A stretch of 64,000 bases of DNA, taken from the IMG/VR virus record IMGVR_UViG_3300031707_000010, positions 1-64,000 of that record; one strand, 5' to 3'. Source of the stretch: a virus. Every line of letters begins with the position of its first letter. Within the stretch, counting starts at the first letter, position 1. The notes under the pieces are model-generated. The model made no database searches, was not told where the DNA came from, and worked only from the letters and a program-made list of their open reading frames with translations. The position numbers and the translations under genes are program-made. This document shows positions 1 to 8,513 of this stretch, in pieces.

Positions 1-174
1 ATTATAAAAATTCCAATCAATTACTTTCTTAATTGGGTATGGTACAGTTCTCCTTCTAACTTCGTCAAATCTAGTATAATAGAAAGATTTGCAACAAAGC
101 ACTTTCTCTATTACCTCTTGAGGAAGATCTTGGTCACAGTAGGTTGTTATAGGAGTATATTTGAAAGAGTACAT
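1..174 (-). CDS. Partial hypothetical protein (N-terminal 58 residues)
   Basis: An open frame reads leftward from an ATG at 174 and runs off the left edge of the window without a stop, so only the first 58 residues are visible. The start follows a GAGG ribosome binding site eight bases or so upstream. The protein begins MYSFKYTPIT, has a Cys pair in the middle and a basic stretch (RRR) near residue 46. No family is recognised. It lies 18 bases downstream of the tRNA gene and so probably belongs to the same leftward transcript as the primase-helicase. A TATAAT-like string at about 75 lies inside this frame and is best read as coding. Confidence 0.6.
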   Translation of the reverse strand, partial: MYSFKYTPITTYCDQDLPQEVIEKVLCCKSFYYTRFDEVRRRTVPYPIKKVIDWNFYN

Positions 175-192
175 TTTTACCTCATTAAATTG

Positions 193-266
193 TGGGCCCT
201 GCTGGGTTCGAACCAGCGACCCGCAGATTATGAGTCTGCTGCTCTAACCGACTGAGCTAAGGGCCC
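193..266 (-). tRNA. tRNA-Met (anticodon CAT)
   Basis: The reverse strand folds into a complete 74-nt cloverleaf: 7-bp acceptor GGGCCCT/AGGGCCC, D stem GCTC/GAGC, anticodon stem GCAGA/TCTGC with loop CTCATAA, and T stem GCTGG/CCAGC with loop TTCGAAC. The CCA end is not encoded. The G1-C72 pair argues against an initiator tRNA. An elongator Met tRNA is most likely, but a lysidine-modified Ile2 tRNA also has a CAT anticodon and cannot be excluded by eye. Its first base is the last base of the TAG stop codon of the primase-helicase gene, so the tRNA must be cut out of that mRNA by host RNase P. Confidence 0.95.
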
Positions 267-2752
267 TAAGTATCTGGTGGTAATTCTTCTATTGATTCGA
301 ATGTTTCATAGTCTTGTATCCTTATGAACTCTCCACCAAAGAGTTTCTTAAATTCTCCTGGTGGTCCACCGCGCTGCTTCTTGAGAGAGACCTCAAGTAC
401 GTCTGTCCCAATCGTACTGTCATAATACTTTTCCCTAAATAAAAGGAAAATCAAGTCTGCATCTTCTTCCCAATTACCACTGCCTTTTAAATCGTGTAAT
501 TCTGGTCTACGTTTTGAAATATTCTTATCATGCTCTGCACCTCTACCAATCTGCACAACTGCTACAAAACAAAATCCTAATGTTGTTGAAAGTATCTTCA
601 TTTTTCTATTTGCTATACCCACTGAACGCCACAAGTCTCTACCAGAATCATACTCAGCAATCTTATTTGCTAAGTCAGCTATCACTACCCACTTTTCAAC
701 ATCAGGTCTTTCCTTTTTAGCTTGCCTTACCTTTCTACCAATATACCCCAAATTAAACTTCTCTAATTCTTCAAACTGCCACAAAGGCCATCTCTGTTCA
801 ACCATCTTTTTATGTATTTCTTTACAATAAATATCTGTAGCATCTCCATTAACACGCTTCCAAATCTTATTGAAACTCAACTTTGTCAAATACGCATCAT
901 TTCTAGCTTGCTCAGTTTTAACTCCATTCTCTGGTGAAAAATCTAATACACCAATATTCTGTGAACACCAATACATCTTAAGATTAGTTTTGAAAACTGA
1001 TTTACCCATACCAGGGCGCCCAGCAATCACAACATTCTTTCCATGGTCAAACCCTATAACTAACGAAACATTTATATCTGAATAAGGAGTTCCTACTATT
1101 TTAAACGATATGGGGTTTGCTAGTTTTAAGTCCAATATATTAGATGTATTGATTTCTAAAGACTTTGAATCAAGTGTCTTATATAAATTGAAAAATCTAT
1201 TTGAAATATCTTCTTCAATCTCTTCAACGGGTTTAGCACTGTTTGTAATTTCATGCTGTACATCTACTCCAAATTTTAAAAATATTCTACGTCTATATTT
1301 CTTTTCTAATATATCTAATGATGAATCTATATCAGATTCAAATTCAAAATCTAATATCTCTTTTAATTCTGCTTCACTACCAACCCCTTTATCTTTTAAA
1401 GTTGTCAAGACAACCAACTCATTTACTGTCTTATCTATTTCATACAACTCTTTTAACTCTTTAAAAATCTTACCATACAAAGATTTATAAAACCAATCTA
1501 CTGTCATTCTACCAAAAACTGTTTCTAACTCTATGCCTTTAATGATGCTCTTAAGAATAAACTTCTCTTGTTCTAAAGAGTGTGGTACTTTCTCTTCATC
1601 CGTAGCAACTGTCTTATTTACTTTTGAAGCAGTTGGTAATTCTTTTACTGCATAAATCTTAGGGTCATCAACAACATTCTCTAATAAACTCTTCATCAAC
1701 TCTGCAGGATTTTCAGATTGACACAACAAATCATCTATATCTTTTCCTTCTGGTATGCCTTTATCTGATACAGCTATATCAAATATTGCCCCACCCACCT
1801 GTTTAATTACTGTATTTCTATATTTCTTACCTTGCTCATCTCCATCAAACGCCATTACAAGAGACCAACCAGCTTTACTTAAATCTTGTAATGCTTTAAT
1901 TTGCTCTTCACTTATGTTACCAATCATTCCAATTGTAGGTAATACACCACCTTTCCAAACTGTAGAAATTAAATCATTTTCCCCTTCAACTAAAAATGCT
2001 GTCTTTTCCTCTGAATCTAATAAGACATCTTGGTTATAAAATCTCCAATGATTAGACCTGAACCTACTTTCAGATTGAAATGGTTTATATTTCTTTGTTG
2101 GATCTTTACAGGTGAAATGACTAACACGCCCTCCAACCAATTGAGGATACATTATCATTCCATCTGGAAATTGGTCTCTCTCCTCTTTCATCAATCCACT
2201 AGCACGTACCTCTTTCATTTTAAATCTTGTTTGTAGATATTCACTGACCATACCATCTGACAATCCTAAACGAAATGCTTTAATACAATTAGCTTCATGT
2301 TTTCTTAATGCAGTTAAAAAATCCCAAGTTGACCCTGATAAATTTTCTCCCTTAAATGGAAACACTCTATTATCTTTTGTTCCTTTAGTTTCTAATATAT
2401 ACTCGTAATATTTGGTGGCTTCTTCTTTAATTTCTACAACAACTGATTCTAATTCATCTGCATGAAACTCTAAACCAAGTGTACTAGATAAACTCTTTAA
2501 TGCAGATGAAAACGACTCTGCACCTAAAAAGTAATACTCTAAATCTACTACATCTTTTGCTACTTTTCTATCTGGACATTGAAAGCAACTCCACCGAGTC
2601 GCTTGTTCGTATATTCTAAAACAATCATGGCCGTCACAAAATGGACACTTCTCAAGTGTGAGAGTACTCCCAACAGACTTGATACTATATCCTTTTGACT
2701 TTAATAAATCTACAACTGATATTGATTTTCTTACTTGCTCAAATACACTCAT
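266..2752 (-). CDS. DNA primase-helicase fusion (DnaG-like plus DnaB-like)
   Basis: An 828-residue bifunctional replication protein that would synthesise primers and unwind the fork. A CHC2-type zinc finger sits at the N terminus (C36-x2-C39, C56-x2-C59), followed by a TOPRIM region at roughly residues 250-330 (VEGEND with its Glu, AFDGDEQG with its acidic pair). A DnaB-N-like helical segment (about 390-520) and a RecA-like helicase core with Walker A GRPGMGKS near residue 580 complete it. The late KGSGNWEEDADLI motif is typical of the DnaB family. The architecture recalls T7 gp4, but the C-terminal half is closer to DnaB. It overlaps the loader gene by four bases (ATGA), consistent with co-translation. 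The stop codon overlaps the tRNA gene. Confidence 0.93.
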   Translation of the reverse strand: MSVFEQVRKSISVVDLLKSKGYSIKSVGSTLTLEKCPFCDGHDCFRIYEQATRWSCFQCPDRKVAKDVVDLEYYFLGAESFSSALKSLSSTLGLEFHADELESVVVEIKEEATKYYEYILETKGTKDNRVFPFKGENLSGSTWDFLTALRKHEANCIKAFRLGLSDGMVSEYLQTRFKMKEVRASGLMKEERDQFPDGMIMYPQLVGGRVSHFTCKDPTKKYKPFQSESRFRSNHWRFYNQDVLLDSEEKTAFLVEGENDLISTVWKGGVLPTIGMIGNISEEQIKALQDLSKAGWSLVMAFDGDEQGKKYRNTVIKQVGGAIFDIAVSDKGIPEGKDIDDLLCQSENPAELMKSLLENVVDDPKIYAVKELPTASKVNKTVATDEEKVPHSLEQEKFILKSIIKGIELETVFGRMTVDWFYKSLYGKIFKELKELYEIDKTVNELVVLTTLKDKGVGSEAELKEILDFEFESDIDSSLDILEKKYRRRIFLKFGVDVQHEITNSAKPVEEIEEDISNRFFNLYKTLDSKSLEINTSNILDLKLANPISFKIVGTPYSDINVSLVIGFDHGKNVVIAGRPGMGKSVFKTNLKMYWCSQNIGVLDFSPENGVKTEQARNDAYLTKLSFNKIWKRVNGDATDIYCKEIHKKMVEQRWPLWQFEELEKFNLGYIGRKVRQAKKERPDVEKWVVIADLANKIAEYDSGRDLWRSVGIANRKMKILSTTLGFCFVAVVQIGRGAEHDKNISKRRPELHDLKGSGNWEEDADLIFLLFREKYYDSTIGTDVLEVSLKKQRGGPPGEFKKLFGGEFIRIQDYETFESIEELPPDT

Positions 2753-3438
2753 CTTTTTCCCGTAAGATTAAACTTTGGTTGCGCCTTAACTTGCAGTTGA
2801 AGTCCTTTGAGTCTAAAATCATCTTTTGATAGCAAGTGAATTTCTTTACATACTTGAATCATTCTAGAAAATACATGCTGTTCGAGCTGGTCATCTGATT
2901 GCATCTCTTGAATAGATTTATTAGCTGTAATAATAACCGGCTTCAAATTTGTATATCGTCCATCCATAATCATTGTGAATCTTTTCTTTTCATATTCTGT
3001 TGGCTTACCAATTTTATCTAAATCATCTATAAAAAGAACATCACACTCTAACATATCATCCAATACATCTGATTCTCTTATTCCTCCACGAGGGTCAAAG
3101 CTCTTCTTTAATTCATAAAAGATTTGTAAGCCAGTTAAGTACCTCATTTTTCTTATTTTATACTCAGATAAAACCAATCCTTTCGCTAGCATATGCACTA
3201 ACGAAGTCTTACCAGTTCCATTTTGGTTTGAATAAAGAAACAATCCAGGAGGATTTCCTGCCCTAAAACAATCGTAGAGTATTTGAGGATTTAAACTAAA
3301 CCCTTCTACATATCTAATAATCTGTTCCTTTATATCTGCAGGAACATCAGTTAAATCTTCCCACTCTATCATTAGATGGAGAAAAGAAAATCCCCACCCC
3401 TCTTTCATTCTAGTAAACTGTTCTGAGTTTAATCGCAT
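2749..3438 (-). CDS. DnaC/IstB-like AAA+ helicase loader
   Basis: A 229-residue ATPase that most likely loads the DnaB-like helicase encoded just downstream. The Walker A motif is NQNGTGKTS at residues 71-79 and the Walker B is DVLFIDDL at 133-140. A sensor-like ITANKS motif follows, as in DnaC and phage loaders. The size is normal for the family. Its stop and the primase-helicase start share ATGA, and its start overlaps the upstream unknown gene by 10 bases, so the three form a tightly coupled replication operon. IstB-type transposition ATPases share the fold, but the context favours a loader. Confidence 0.85.
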   Translation of the reverse strand: MRLNSEQFTRMKEGWGFSFLHLMIEWEDLTDVPADIKEQIIRYVEGFSLNPQILYDCFRAGNPPGLFLYSNQNGTGKTSLVHMLAKGLVLSEYKIRKMRYLTGLQIFYELKKSFDPRGGIRESDVLDDMLECDVLFIDDLDKIGKPTEYEKKRFTMIMDGRYTNLKPVIITANKSIQEMQSDDQLEQHVFSRMIQVCKEIHLLSKDDFRLKGLQLQVKAQPKFNLTGKR

Positions 3439-4262
3439 TTGAAGTCTATAACGAAAGTTGTTATTGCGTCATATAGAATATCATCTACAGGACGATTAGT
3501 TATTTCAGGTGACAACAGCACTCCACGTGTCTCACACAACTTACTAAACTCGTAATAATTAAAGTAATCATCTATATTCAAATCCCACTTTGTCATCCAC
3601 TCACTAAACCCTACAGAAAACTGAAGAAATAAACCCCTAAGCACTTGACTGTTCTCTAATACTACATTATGAATCTTTGGAATCCCGTCTTCAGTTTTAA
3701 GAAACTTCACATAAACATAATACTTCTGATTGTATTTCTGTGAAGTGTCTTGCTTTAAAGCAAAATACAGTTTGACCAGATACAAATAAAATACTGCAAT
3801 AGCATCTTGTTTAGTCCATTTTCTAACAGTCGCTTGTAATATTTTCTCCTCAGCATCTAGAGTTCTTGAATCTATAGATGCTTTCATTCTAATATAATGC
3901 TTAAAATAAAATGCGAATACTCCACGAACTGTTTGAGAATAAAATCTTAATGTATCTATATCAGCATAACTAAACATAAAATCTATAACTTCTTTCCAAA
4001 ACTCTACAGAACTTAATTGACTGTAATATTTCTCTTCATCTATTTCCTCTGTAAATTCTAATTCAAGTCTTCTATTTACCAAATCTTTATAAAAGATTTT
4101 AGCTAAATTGCTATTCTTATATTTCTCAACCCCGTTAATAACGAAACTCTTTTCTCGTTTTGCTTTAGCCTTTAAGAAATACAGGGCTAAAGGCCACGCA
4201 AAGTCTCTTGCCATTCTATCTTGTTGGTCTATTACTTTTAATCCAATTTTTGATTCTTGCAT
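3429..4262 (-). CDS. Unknown protein of the replication operon
   Basis: A 277-residue protein with no family I recognise. It is rich in aromatic and charged residues, predicted mostly helical, and has no signal peptide or membrane segment. It is the first gene of the leftward operon loader - primase-helicase - tRNA, overlapping the loader by 10 bases. That position makes a role in replication initiation (origin binding or loader partner) a reasonable guess, but nothing in the sequence proves it. The start at 4262 lies just downstream of a motif (TTTGTTGTGAAT on the top strand, about 4271) that resembles elements in two other intergenic regions. Confidence 0.7.
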   Translation of the reverse strand: MQESKIGLKVIDQQDRMARDFAWPLALYFLKAKAKREKSFVINGVEKYKNSNLAKIFYKDLVNRRLELEFTEEIDEEKYYSQLSSVEFWKEVIDFMFSYADIDTLRFYSQTVRGVFAFYFKHYIRMKASIDSRTLDAEEKILQATVRKWTKQDAIAVFYLYLVKLYFALKQDTSQKYNQKYYVYVKFLKTEDGIPKIHNVVLENSQVLRGLFLQFSVGFSEWMTKWDLNIDDYFNYYEFSKLCETRGVLLSPEITNRPVDDILYDAITTFVIDFKCD

Positions 4263-4352
4263 TTTGACTCTTTGTTGTGAATCTTAAATATAACACAAAA
4301 ACTGTTTGGATGAAAATTGAAGTATCTAATAAAAGATGACTTGACTTCTTGA

Positions 4353-4370
4353 AAAAACTTAGAAGTTTTT
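4353..4370. repeat. Short AT-rich hairpin AAAAACTT-AG-AAGTTTTT
   Basis: Two 8-base arms separated by two bases form a palindrome. On the bottom strand it is followed by a run of T, so it could act as a weak terminator for the helicase transcript before the replication operon begins. AT-only stems like this are weak, so confidence in termination is low. Confidence 0.4.
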
Positions 4371-4421
4371 ATTGCCTGAGTGGGTTGTAATTTCTAACTC
4401 CCTCTTTACTATCTAATATTC

Positions 4422-4452
4422 TATATAGAAAAACAAATAATCTTTCTATATA
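4422..4452. repeat. 10-bp inverted repeat TATATAGAAA / TTTCTATATA
   Basis: Perfect 10-bp arms at 4422-4431 and 4443-4452 are separated by 11 bases. The arrangement fits either a regulatory dyad or an RNA hairpin. No protein partner can be named. Confidence 0.5.
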
Positions 4453-4545
4453 AAATATAATATAAGGTTAGATTTTGTTGTTGTATTATTAAAGGTAAAG
4501 ATGTTGTTTTTAATAAAAGAAAAAGATATACAAGGCATTAGTAAT

Positions 4546-6633
4546 CTACCCAATTTGCTTTATAATCTTATCATAGAGAGCAACTGTTATTGCTGCACGA
4601 GCTTGTGCAGGTTTCTCAATGAAGTCTTTACGGGTACGTACGCCTGCCTTATAAAGTTTATCTGCTCTCTTAGCTCCAATTCCAGGAAGACTAACCAAAT
4701 CTATAAGATGCTTTCCAACCCCATATCTTACTTGCATCTCTAATACCTTCCAAAGATTATCAAAATGGAACATACCATAGAATTTATCAATCATCTTAAG
4801 AGCAGACATTGCTCTTCCAAGGTCAGACTGTAATTGCCTTTTTATTGGAAGAGCTGCATATGGAAGTTCTTCTTCTCCATTTAATAACATATTATATACA
4901 GCACAATAAGGAGCTTGAAAAGATACACTGAGATTCATATCAAATGCTTTTTCTATCCACCGTTCTGATATTATTTGCTGATGTTTAGGAATATATCCTA
5001 AATCTAAACTATCAATATTTCCTAAAGCCCAAGCTAAAGCCGTATTATCATCTTCAAGATTTTCTCTTTGAATGTATGAAAAATTTCTATACCAAGCATA
5101 AATATCAAAAGGAGAATAATATAAATATGCTGATACTCTACCTAAGCCTGTAATAGAATACAGCCCAGTTTCTTCTTTCTTAATGGTCTTTATTTTCTCA
5201 AGCGTATTGAGAATCTCTTGAGACTTCTCAAGGTCAATATCATCTCCTTGAAACTTTGCAAGTGTTCTATCATACCAAGTTATAAGAGTTTGTGCATCGT
5301 TGATAGTTCCAATTAATACTTCTGCTAAAATATGGAAGCATAATGTAGCCACTCCATCATCAAGAGCACTATTCATTCTACTTTTAATATCGTTTACTTT
5401 CTCACACCATTCTATAAATTTATCTGAATTAATATTTGGTACAAGAATATAAGCGTGTCCTTCTGACTTAGCCGTTTTACCTACACGACCTGCACGTCCA
5501 CACATCTGATGAACATCTTGATTACTAATAAGATTAGTTAATCCTCTGTGGAGTCCTACCAACACTACTCTATCTGCTGGTGTGTTTACACCCCATGCAA
5601 GAGTAGAAGTTGATACCAATACTCTAAGAGTGTTTCTATCTTTACTATTAAAATCTGCTTGAATTTTAAGGCGTGTCTCTTTATCTAAATCAGCACTATG
5701 AAATTCTGATTTAATGTTAGCTTCTTCAAGAGATCTTAAAACTTGAGCGCCCGTATTTTTAGAATGAACAAAGATTATAAACTTATCATCAGGGAAATCT
5801 CCAGCGATTTTAACAGATCTTTCTATTTTAATTCTTTCAGTTTCTCCATAATCTCTAGTTTGCATATAAGTTTCGTAATGCCTATGAAGAGTAACTGGTC
5901 TATAGTTAGAAAGTATCGTAGTAGTTTGCTTACCATTTAACTTTGTAAGCCAATCCGCTAACTGACCTACATTAGGCATTGTTGCAGACAAACAAATCAA
6001 TCTACAATTTGGATTTTGAGCAGTAAAACGGATGATTGCTGATTCTAATTTATCACCACGACCCTCATAAGACAACAGATGAAACTCATCTATTACTAGT
6101 GTTTTAATATCTAATAGCCAATCATTTCTTTCACTTGCCATATTACGAGAACGACTATCGAGCATTTCAGATGTCATTACAATAACATCTGCTCGTCTCA
6201 TTTCTTCAACTCTATCAGGAGTGAGTTGATAGTCCCCAGTTGAAATTGATATATTTAATGAATGCCACGAGTGTTCAGGGCTTGACCAATCTTCCCACTT
6301 CTCTTGAGAGATAGCCTTTAAAGGTGAGAGGTACAACAGCTTACCATTCCTTGACAACTCTGCCATTACAGTTTTGCCAGCTGAAGTTGCTGCAGAAATA
6401 ATGAAGTTGCTATCTAGAAATCTATTTACATAAAATTCAGATTGAGGAGGATTTAACTGAGCAAAAGGATATTTAATATCTGGAATATCTTTTGTATTAA
6501 TTAACTCCCCATTCCAAGTTTTAACTTCGGTAGTAACTACACTTTTGCTAGGAACTCTATTTTCCCTTAGTTTAAGAACTAAAGGAGCTTTCATAGAGTC
6601 ATTTGACTTCAACCCAATCTGACTAAGTTTCAT
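4546..6633 (-). CDS. Hel308/Ski2-like superfamily 2 DNA helicase
   Basis: A 695-residue helicase. I start it at ATG 6633 because AGAGGTGAC lies directly upstream; an upstream in-frame start at 6714 lacks a good site and would add 27 hydrophobic residues. Motif I is ATSAGKT near residue 85, motif II is VIDEFHLL near 180 (a DEFH variant of DExH), motif III is LSATMPN near 215, and motif VI is QMCGRAGRVG near 378. A helix-hairpin-helix LPGIGAKRADKLYKAGV sits close to the C terminus (about 650). This domain order matches Hel308 and related Ski2 helicases, which work on stalled forks in archaea and eukaryotes. It is transcribed alone, leftward, divergently from the sugar-gene block. Confidence 0.85.
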   Translation of the reverse strand: MKLSQIGLKSNDSMKAPLVLKLRENRVPSKSVVTTEVKTWNGELINTKDIPDIKYPFAQLNPPQSEFYVNRFLDSNFIISAATSAGKTVMAELSRNGKLLYLSPLKAISQEKWEDWSSPEHSWHSLNISISTGDYQLTPDRVEEMRRADVIVMTSEMLDSRSRNMASERNDWLLDIKTLVIDEFHLLSYEGRGDKLESAIIRFTAQNPNCRLICLSATMPNVGQLADWLTKLNGKQTTTILSNYRPVTLHRHYETYMQTRDYGETERIKIERSVKIAGDFPDDKFIIFVHSKNTGAQVLRSLEEANIKSEFHSADLDKETRLKIQADFNSKDRNTLRVLVSTSTLAWGVNTPADRVVLVGLHRGLTNLISNQDVHQMCGRAGRVGKTAKSEGHAYILVPNINSDKFIEWCEKVNDIKSRMNSALDDGVATLCFHILAEVLIGTINDAQTLITWYDRTLAKFQGDDIDLEKSQEILNTLEKIKTIKKEETGLYSITGLGRVSAYLYYSPFDIYAWYRNFSYIQRENLEDDNTALAWALGNIDSLDLGYIPKHQQIISERWIEKAFDMNLSVSFQAPYCAVYNMLLNGEEELPYAALPIKRQLQSDLGRAMSALKMIDKFYGMFHFDNLWKVLEMQVRYGVGKHLIDLVSLPGIGAKRADKLYKAGVRTRKDFIEKPAQARAAITVALYDKIIKQIG

Positions 6634-6764
6634 GTCACCTCTAATGTTTATTACACCTATAATATAACCATAAATTTTTGTAGATGCAAGCAACCACTCT
6701 TTTATCCACGTCACTTTTTGGTATATTCAATTTACAACAAAACATGAAAGGATGCAACAATTCA
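6634..6764. promoter_or_regulatory. Divergent intergenic region between helicase and sugar-gene block
   Basis: About 130 bases lie between two divergent start codons. TATATT boxes are present for both directions (top strand 6722-6727; bottom strand 6661-6666), but neither has a clear TTGACA-like -35. The 19-bp element at 6729-6747 lies within it, just before the first rightward gene. Divergent promoters here are expected from gene orientation; their exact positions are inference. Confidence 0.45.
6729..6747 (+). repeat. Left copy of 19-bp inverted repeat bracketing the sugar block
   Basis: AATTTACAACAAAACATGA on the top strand is matched exactly, in inverted orientation, at 12007-12025. The two copies enclose the glycosyltransferase/methyltransferase genes. 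Possible meanings are a shared regulator site, a promoter element, or the ends of a once-mobile cassette. Confidence 0.8.
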
Positions 6765-7319
6765 ATGGAACTAATAGAAACTGATAAACAAGGTTCCGGA
6801 TTATTGTACTACTACGAAAAGAAATTACAGCAATATAAAGGTGTTGAAGATCTTAAGGTAGCTGAATTTGGAATTTGGTACGGCGGATTTTTACAATGGA
6901 TGGATATATACTTTGAAGGTAAAGCTAAAATTTATGGCATGGACGGTAAACTAGAACACTGTAAATTTAATAAGAGTGAACTTTTCTTGGTCAGTCAAGA
7001 TGATAAACCCAGTTTAAATACAATAGCAAATCAAATAGGAATGTTAGATGTTTTTGTAGAAGATGGTGCTCATGAATTTTCTGCTGCATGGAATACCTTT
7101 CATGCTTTTTGGCCTTTCATAAAACCCGGAGGTGTTTACTTTATTGAAGATTGGGGAGCACATTACTACGCTAATTTCCAACAAGTATGGCAAGATAGAT
7201 TTAAATCTATGACTAAATTGACCCAGTATATTGTTGAACACATTCCAGAAATTGCACCAGCTGAATTAGAAATTTATTATAGGAGTTCTGGATGCTCAGT
7301 AATAATGCTAAGAAAATAG
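6765..7319 (+). CDS. Class I SAM-dependent methyltransferase, CmcI/macrocin type
   Basis: A 184-residue protein if started at ATG 6765; ATG 6744 is an alternative that lies inside the 19-bp repeat and has no ribosome site. AAAGGA 12 bases before 6765 gives weak support for the shorter form. It has the VAEFGIWYGG SAM-binding loop near residue 33, the DVFVEDGAH acidic motif, and KPGGVYFIED, all typical of the cephalosporin-hydroxylase/macrocin O-methyltransferase group that modifies sugars. It is the first gene of the rightward sugar block and overlaps the next gene by 28 bases. Confidence 0.75.
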   Translation: MELIETDKQGSGLLYYYEKKLQQYKGVEDLKVAEFGIWYGGFLQWMDIYFEGKAKIYGMDGKLEHCKFNKSELFLVSQDDKPSLNTIANQIGMLDVFVEDGAHEFSAAWNTFHAFWPFIKPGGVYFIEDWGAHYYANFQQVWQDRFKSMTKLTQYIVEHIPEIAPAELEIYYRSSGCSVIMLRK

Positions 7320-7936
7320 TTGTCATACATACCCTAGCAGGTAGAGAAGCTTGGCTTAGAAATAGTCTTGAAAGATTAAAGGGCTATGATAATCGTTATC
7401 CTCTTGTAATCTATTTTAGTGATCCTAACCCACCTGATATATCTTTCCAATCATACCTAGGTACTCTTCCTTATCCTGTTTACTATTTTCCAGAAAGATA
7501 TGAAACAGGCTGTATCTCTTATGTTAATAGAATAATACAACCCGATGAATTTATTTATTTACACGATAGTATTGAAATAAAAGATACTTCTATATTTGAT
7601 ATGAGCTTTAACTTAAAATGGTCTGTTCATTACTTTGAAAGATTTATGTGCTATGCAGGAAAATTTAGAAGAGAAGCTTTAGATAAAATTGTAATTCCAG
7701 TAAGTAAGACCAAGACAGATGCCTGCATAAATGAAGACAAAGGTGCAAAACCAGAATGTAATTCTTTTATGTGGAAATACTTTAAAATTGAAGACTGCAT
7801 TTGGTTGTTTCCAGGCTTCAAAGATGGAAAAACCTTTCAAGACAAATTTGAAAGAAGAAACTTGGTAGTAGAAAATAAATTCATAAAGAAATATAAAGGA
7901 ACTTGGAAATGGAGCATGATAAAAGATGACGAATGA
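7292..7936 (+). CDS. Putative glycosyltransferase-like protein
   Basis: A 214-residue soluble protein that starts with KKIVVIHTLAGRE, followed by a YFSDPNPP stretch and EFIYLHDSIEIKD. This is similar in layout to small GT-A-like phage proteins in which a DxD-like motif binds the nucleotide sugar; here the motif is HDS, not a clean DxD. An AGGAG site seven bases upstream supports the start. It overlaps both neighbours (28 and 11 bases). Assignment rests mainly on context and the overall pattern, so catalytic activity is uncertain. Confidence 0.5.
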   Translation: MLSNNAKKIVVIHTLAGREAWLRNSLERLKGYDNRYPLVIYFSDPNPPDISFQSYLGTLPYPVYYFPERYETGCISYVNRIIQPDEFIYLHDSIEIKDTSIFDMSFNLKWSVHYFERFMCYAGKFRREALDKIVIPVSKTKTDACINEDKGAKPECNSFMWKYFKIEDCIWLFPGFKDGKTFQDKFERRNLVVENKFIKKYKGTWKWSMIKDDE

Positions 7937-8513
7937 CCCATTCGGTTCACACATTGGAGTACTGATGGGTATTCCAAAGTTTGTAACTACACCTATAGAA
8001 ACTGTTGTAGAATTCGGATGTGGTTTTTATAGTACCATGACATTCCTAAGTTCATATCCTAATCTAAAAACTCTTTTTTCTTTAGAAAGTAATCCAGTTT
8101 GGTTAGCTCAAATGCAACAAACGGCTTGGGATACTAGAGTTCAGTTTAAACAAGATACTGAAGCTGACCTTGCTAGATTCGCTACCGGGCTTTACTGTGA
8201 CTTAGCTTTTATAGATGGTGCTACTGCAGAGTATCGCATTATATCTTTCTTAGCAATAGCAAAAACTGCTAAGCTTATTGTAGTTCACGATGCAGAACAA
8301 AACTATTATGATAGAGTAAAAGATAGTCCAGATTTTAAAGTTATTACATTCAAACAACTACTTCCTTGGACTGCTCTTTATATTCCTAAAACAAATACTC
8401 AAGCACTGAAAGACTTTGAAGATGATTATTTCTTTAGTGATGGGTTACTACAACCGAAAAAAAGTTCTATTTCCAACATTGAAGAGCGTCATGAAGACAG
8501 CAGTTCCTCATGA
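7926..8513 (+). CDS. Methyltransferase-like protein (class I SAM fold)
   Basis: A 195-residue protein with VVEFGCGFYST at about residues 27-37, a glycine-rich SAM-binding loop after a beta strand, then FSLESNP (the acidic residue expected to bind the ribose) and LAFIDGATAEY further on. This order fits small class I methyltransferases found next to glycosyltransferases in phage genomes. The last 30 residues are serine-rich and are encoded within the start of the next gene, a 92-base overlap that is long for this genome. The C-terminal tail may therefore be of little functional importance. Confidence 0.6.
   Translation: MTNDPFGSHIGVLMGIPKFVTTPIETVVEFGCGFYSTMTFLSSYPNLKTLFSLESNPVWLAQMQQTAWDTRVQFKQDTEADLARFATGLYCDLAFIDGATAEYRIISFLAIAKTAKLIVVHDAEQNYYDRVKDSPDFKVITFKQLLPWTALYIPKTNTQALKDFEDDYFFSDGLLQPKKSSISNIEERHEDSSSS

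Larger units (their letters stand above)
4263..4545. other. AT-rich intergenic region, no gene
   Basis: This 283-base gap separates the leftward helicase gene from the leftward replication operon. I see no credible ORF. It holds a short palindromic hairpin (4353-4370), a 10-bp inverted repeat (4422-4452) and a motif near 4271 related to the 19-bp inverted repeat found elsewhere. It must contain the promoter of the replication operon, but no convincing -35/-10 pair stands out; TATATT on the bottom strand at 4287-4292 is a weak -10 candidate. A replication origin could also lie here, next to the loader, but no iteron array is visible. Confidence 0.6.

Noticed and set aside
70-82. TATAAT-like box on the top strand
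   Set aside because: It lies inside the partial leftward gene at the edge, and no rightward gene follows.
4501-4743. Top-strand 80-codon frame crossing the helicase end
   Set aside because: It is antisense to the conserved helix-hairpin-helix region and has no supporting features.
6634-6714. Upstream start for the Hel308-like helicase
   Set aside because: The extra 27 residues are hydrophobic, unlike the family, and have no ribosome site; ATG 6633 has a strong one.
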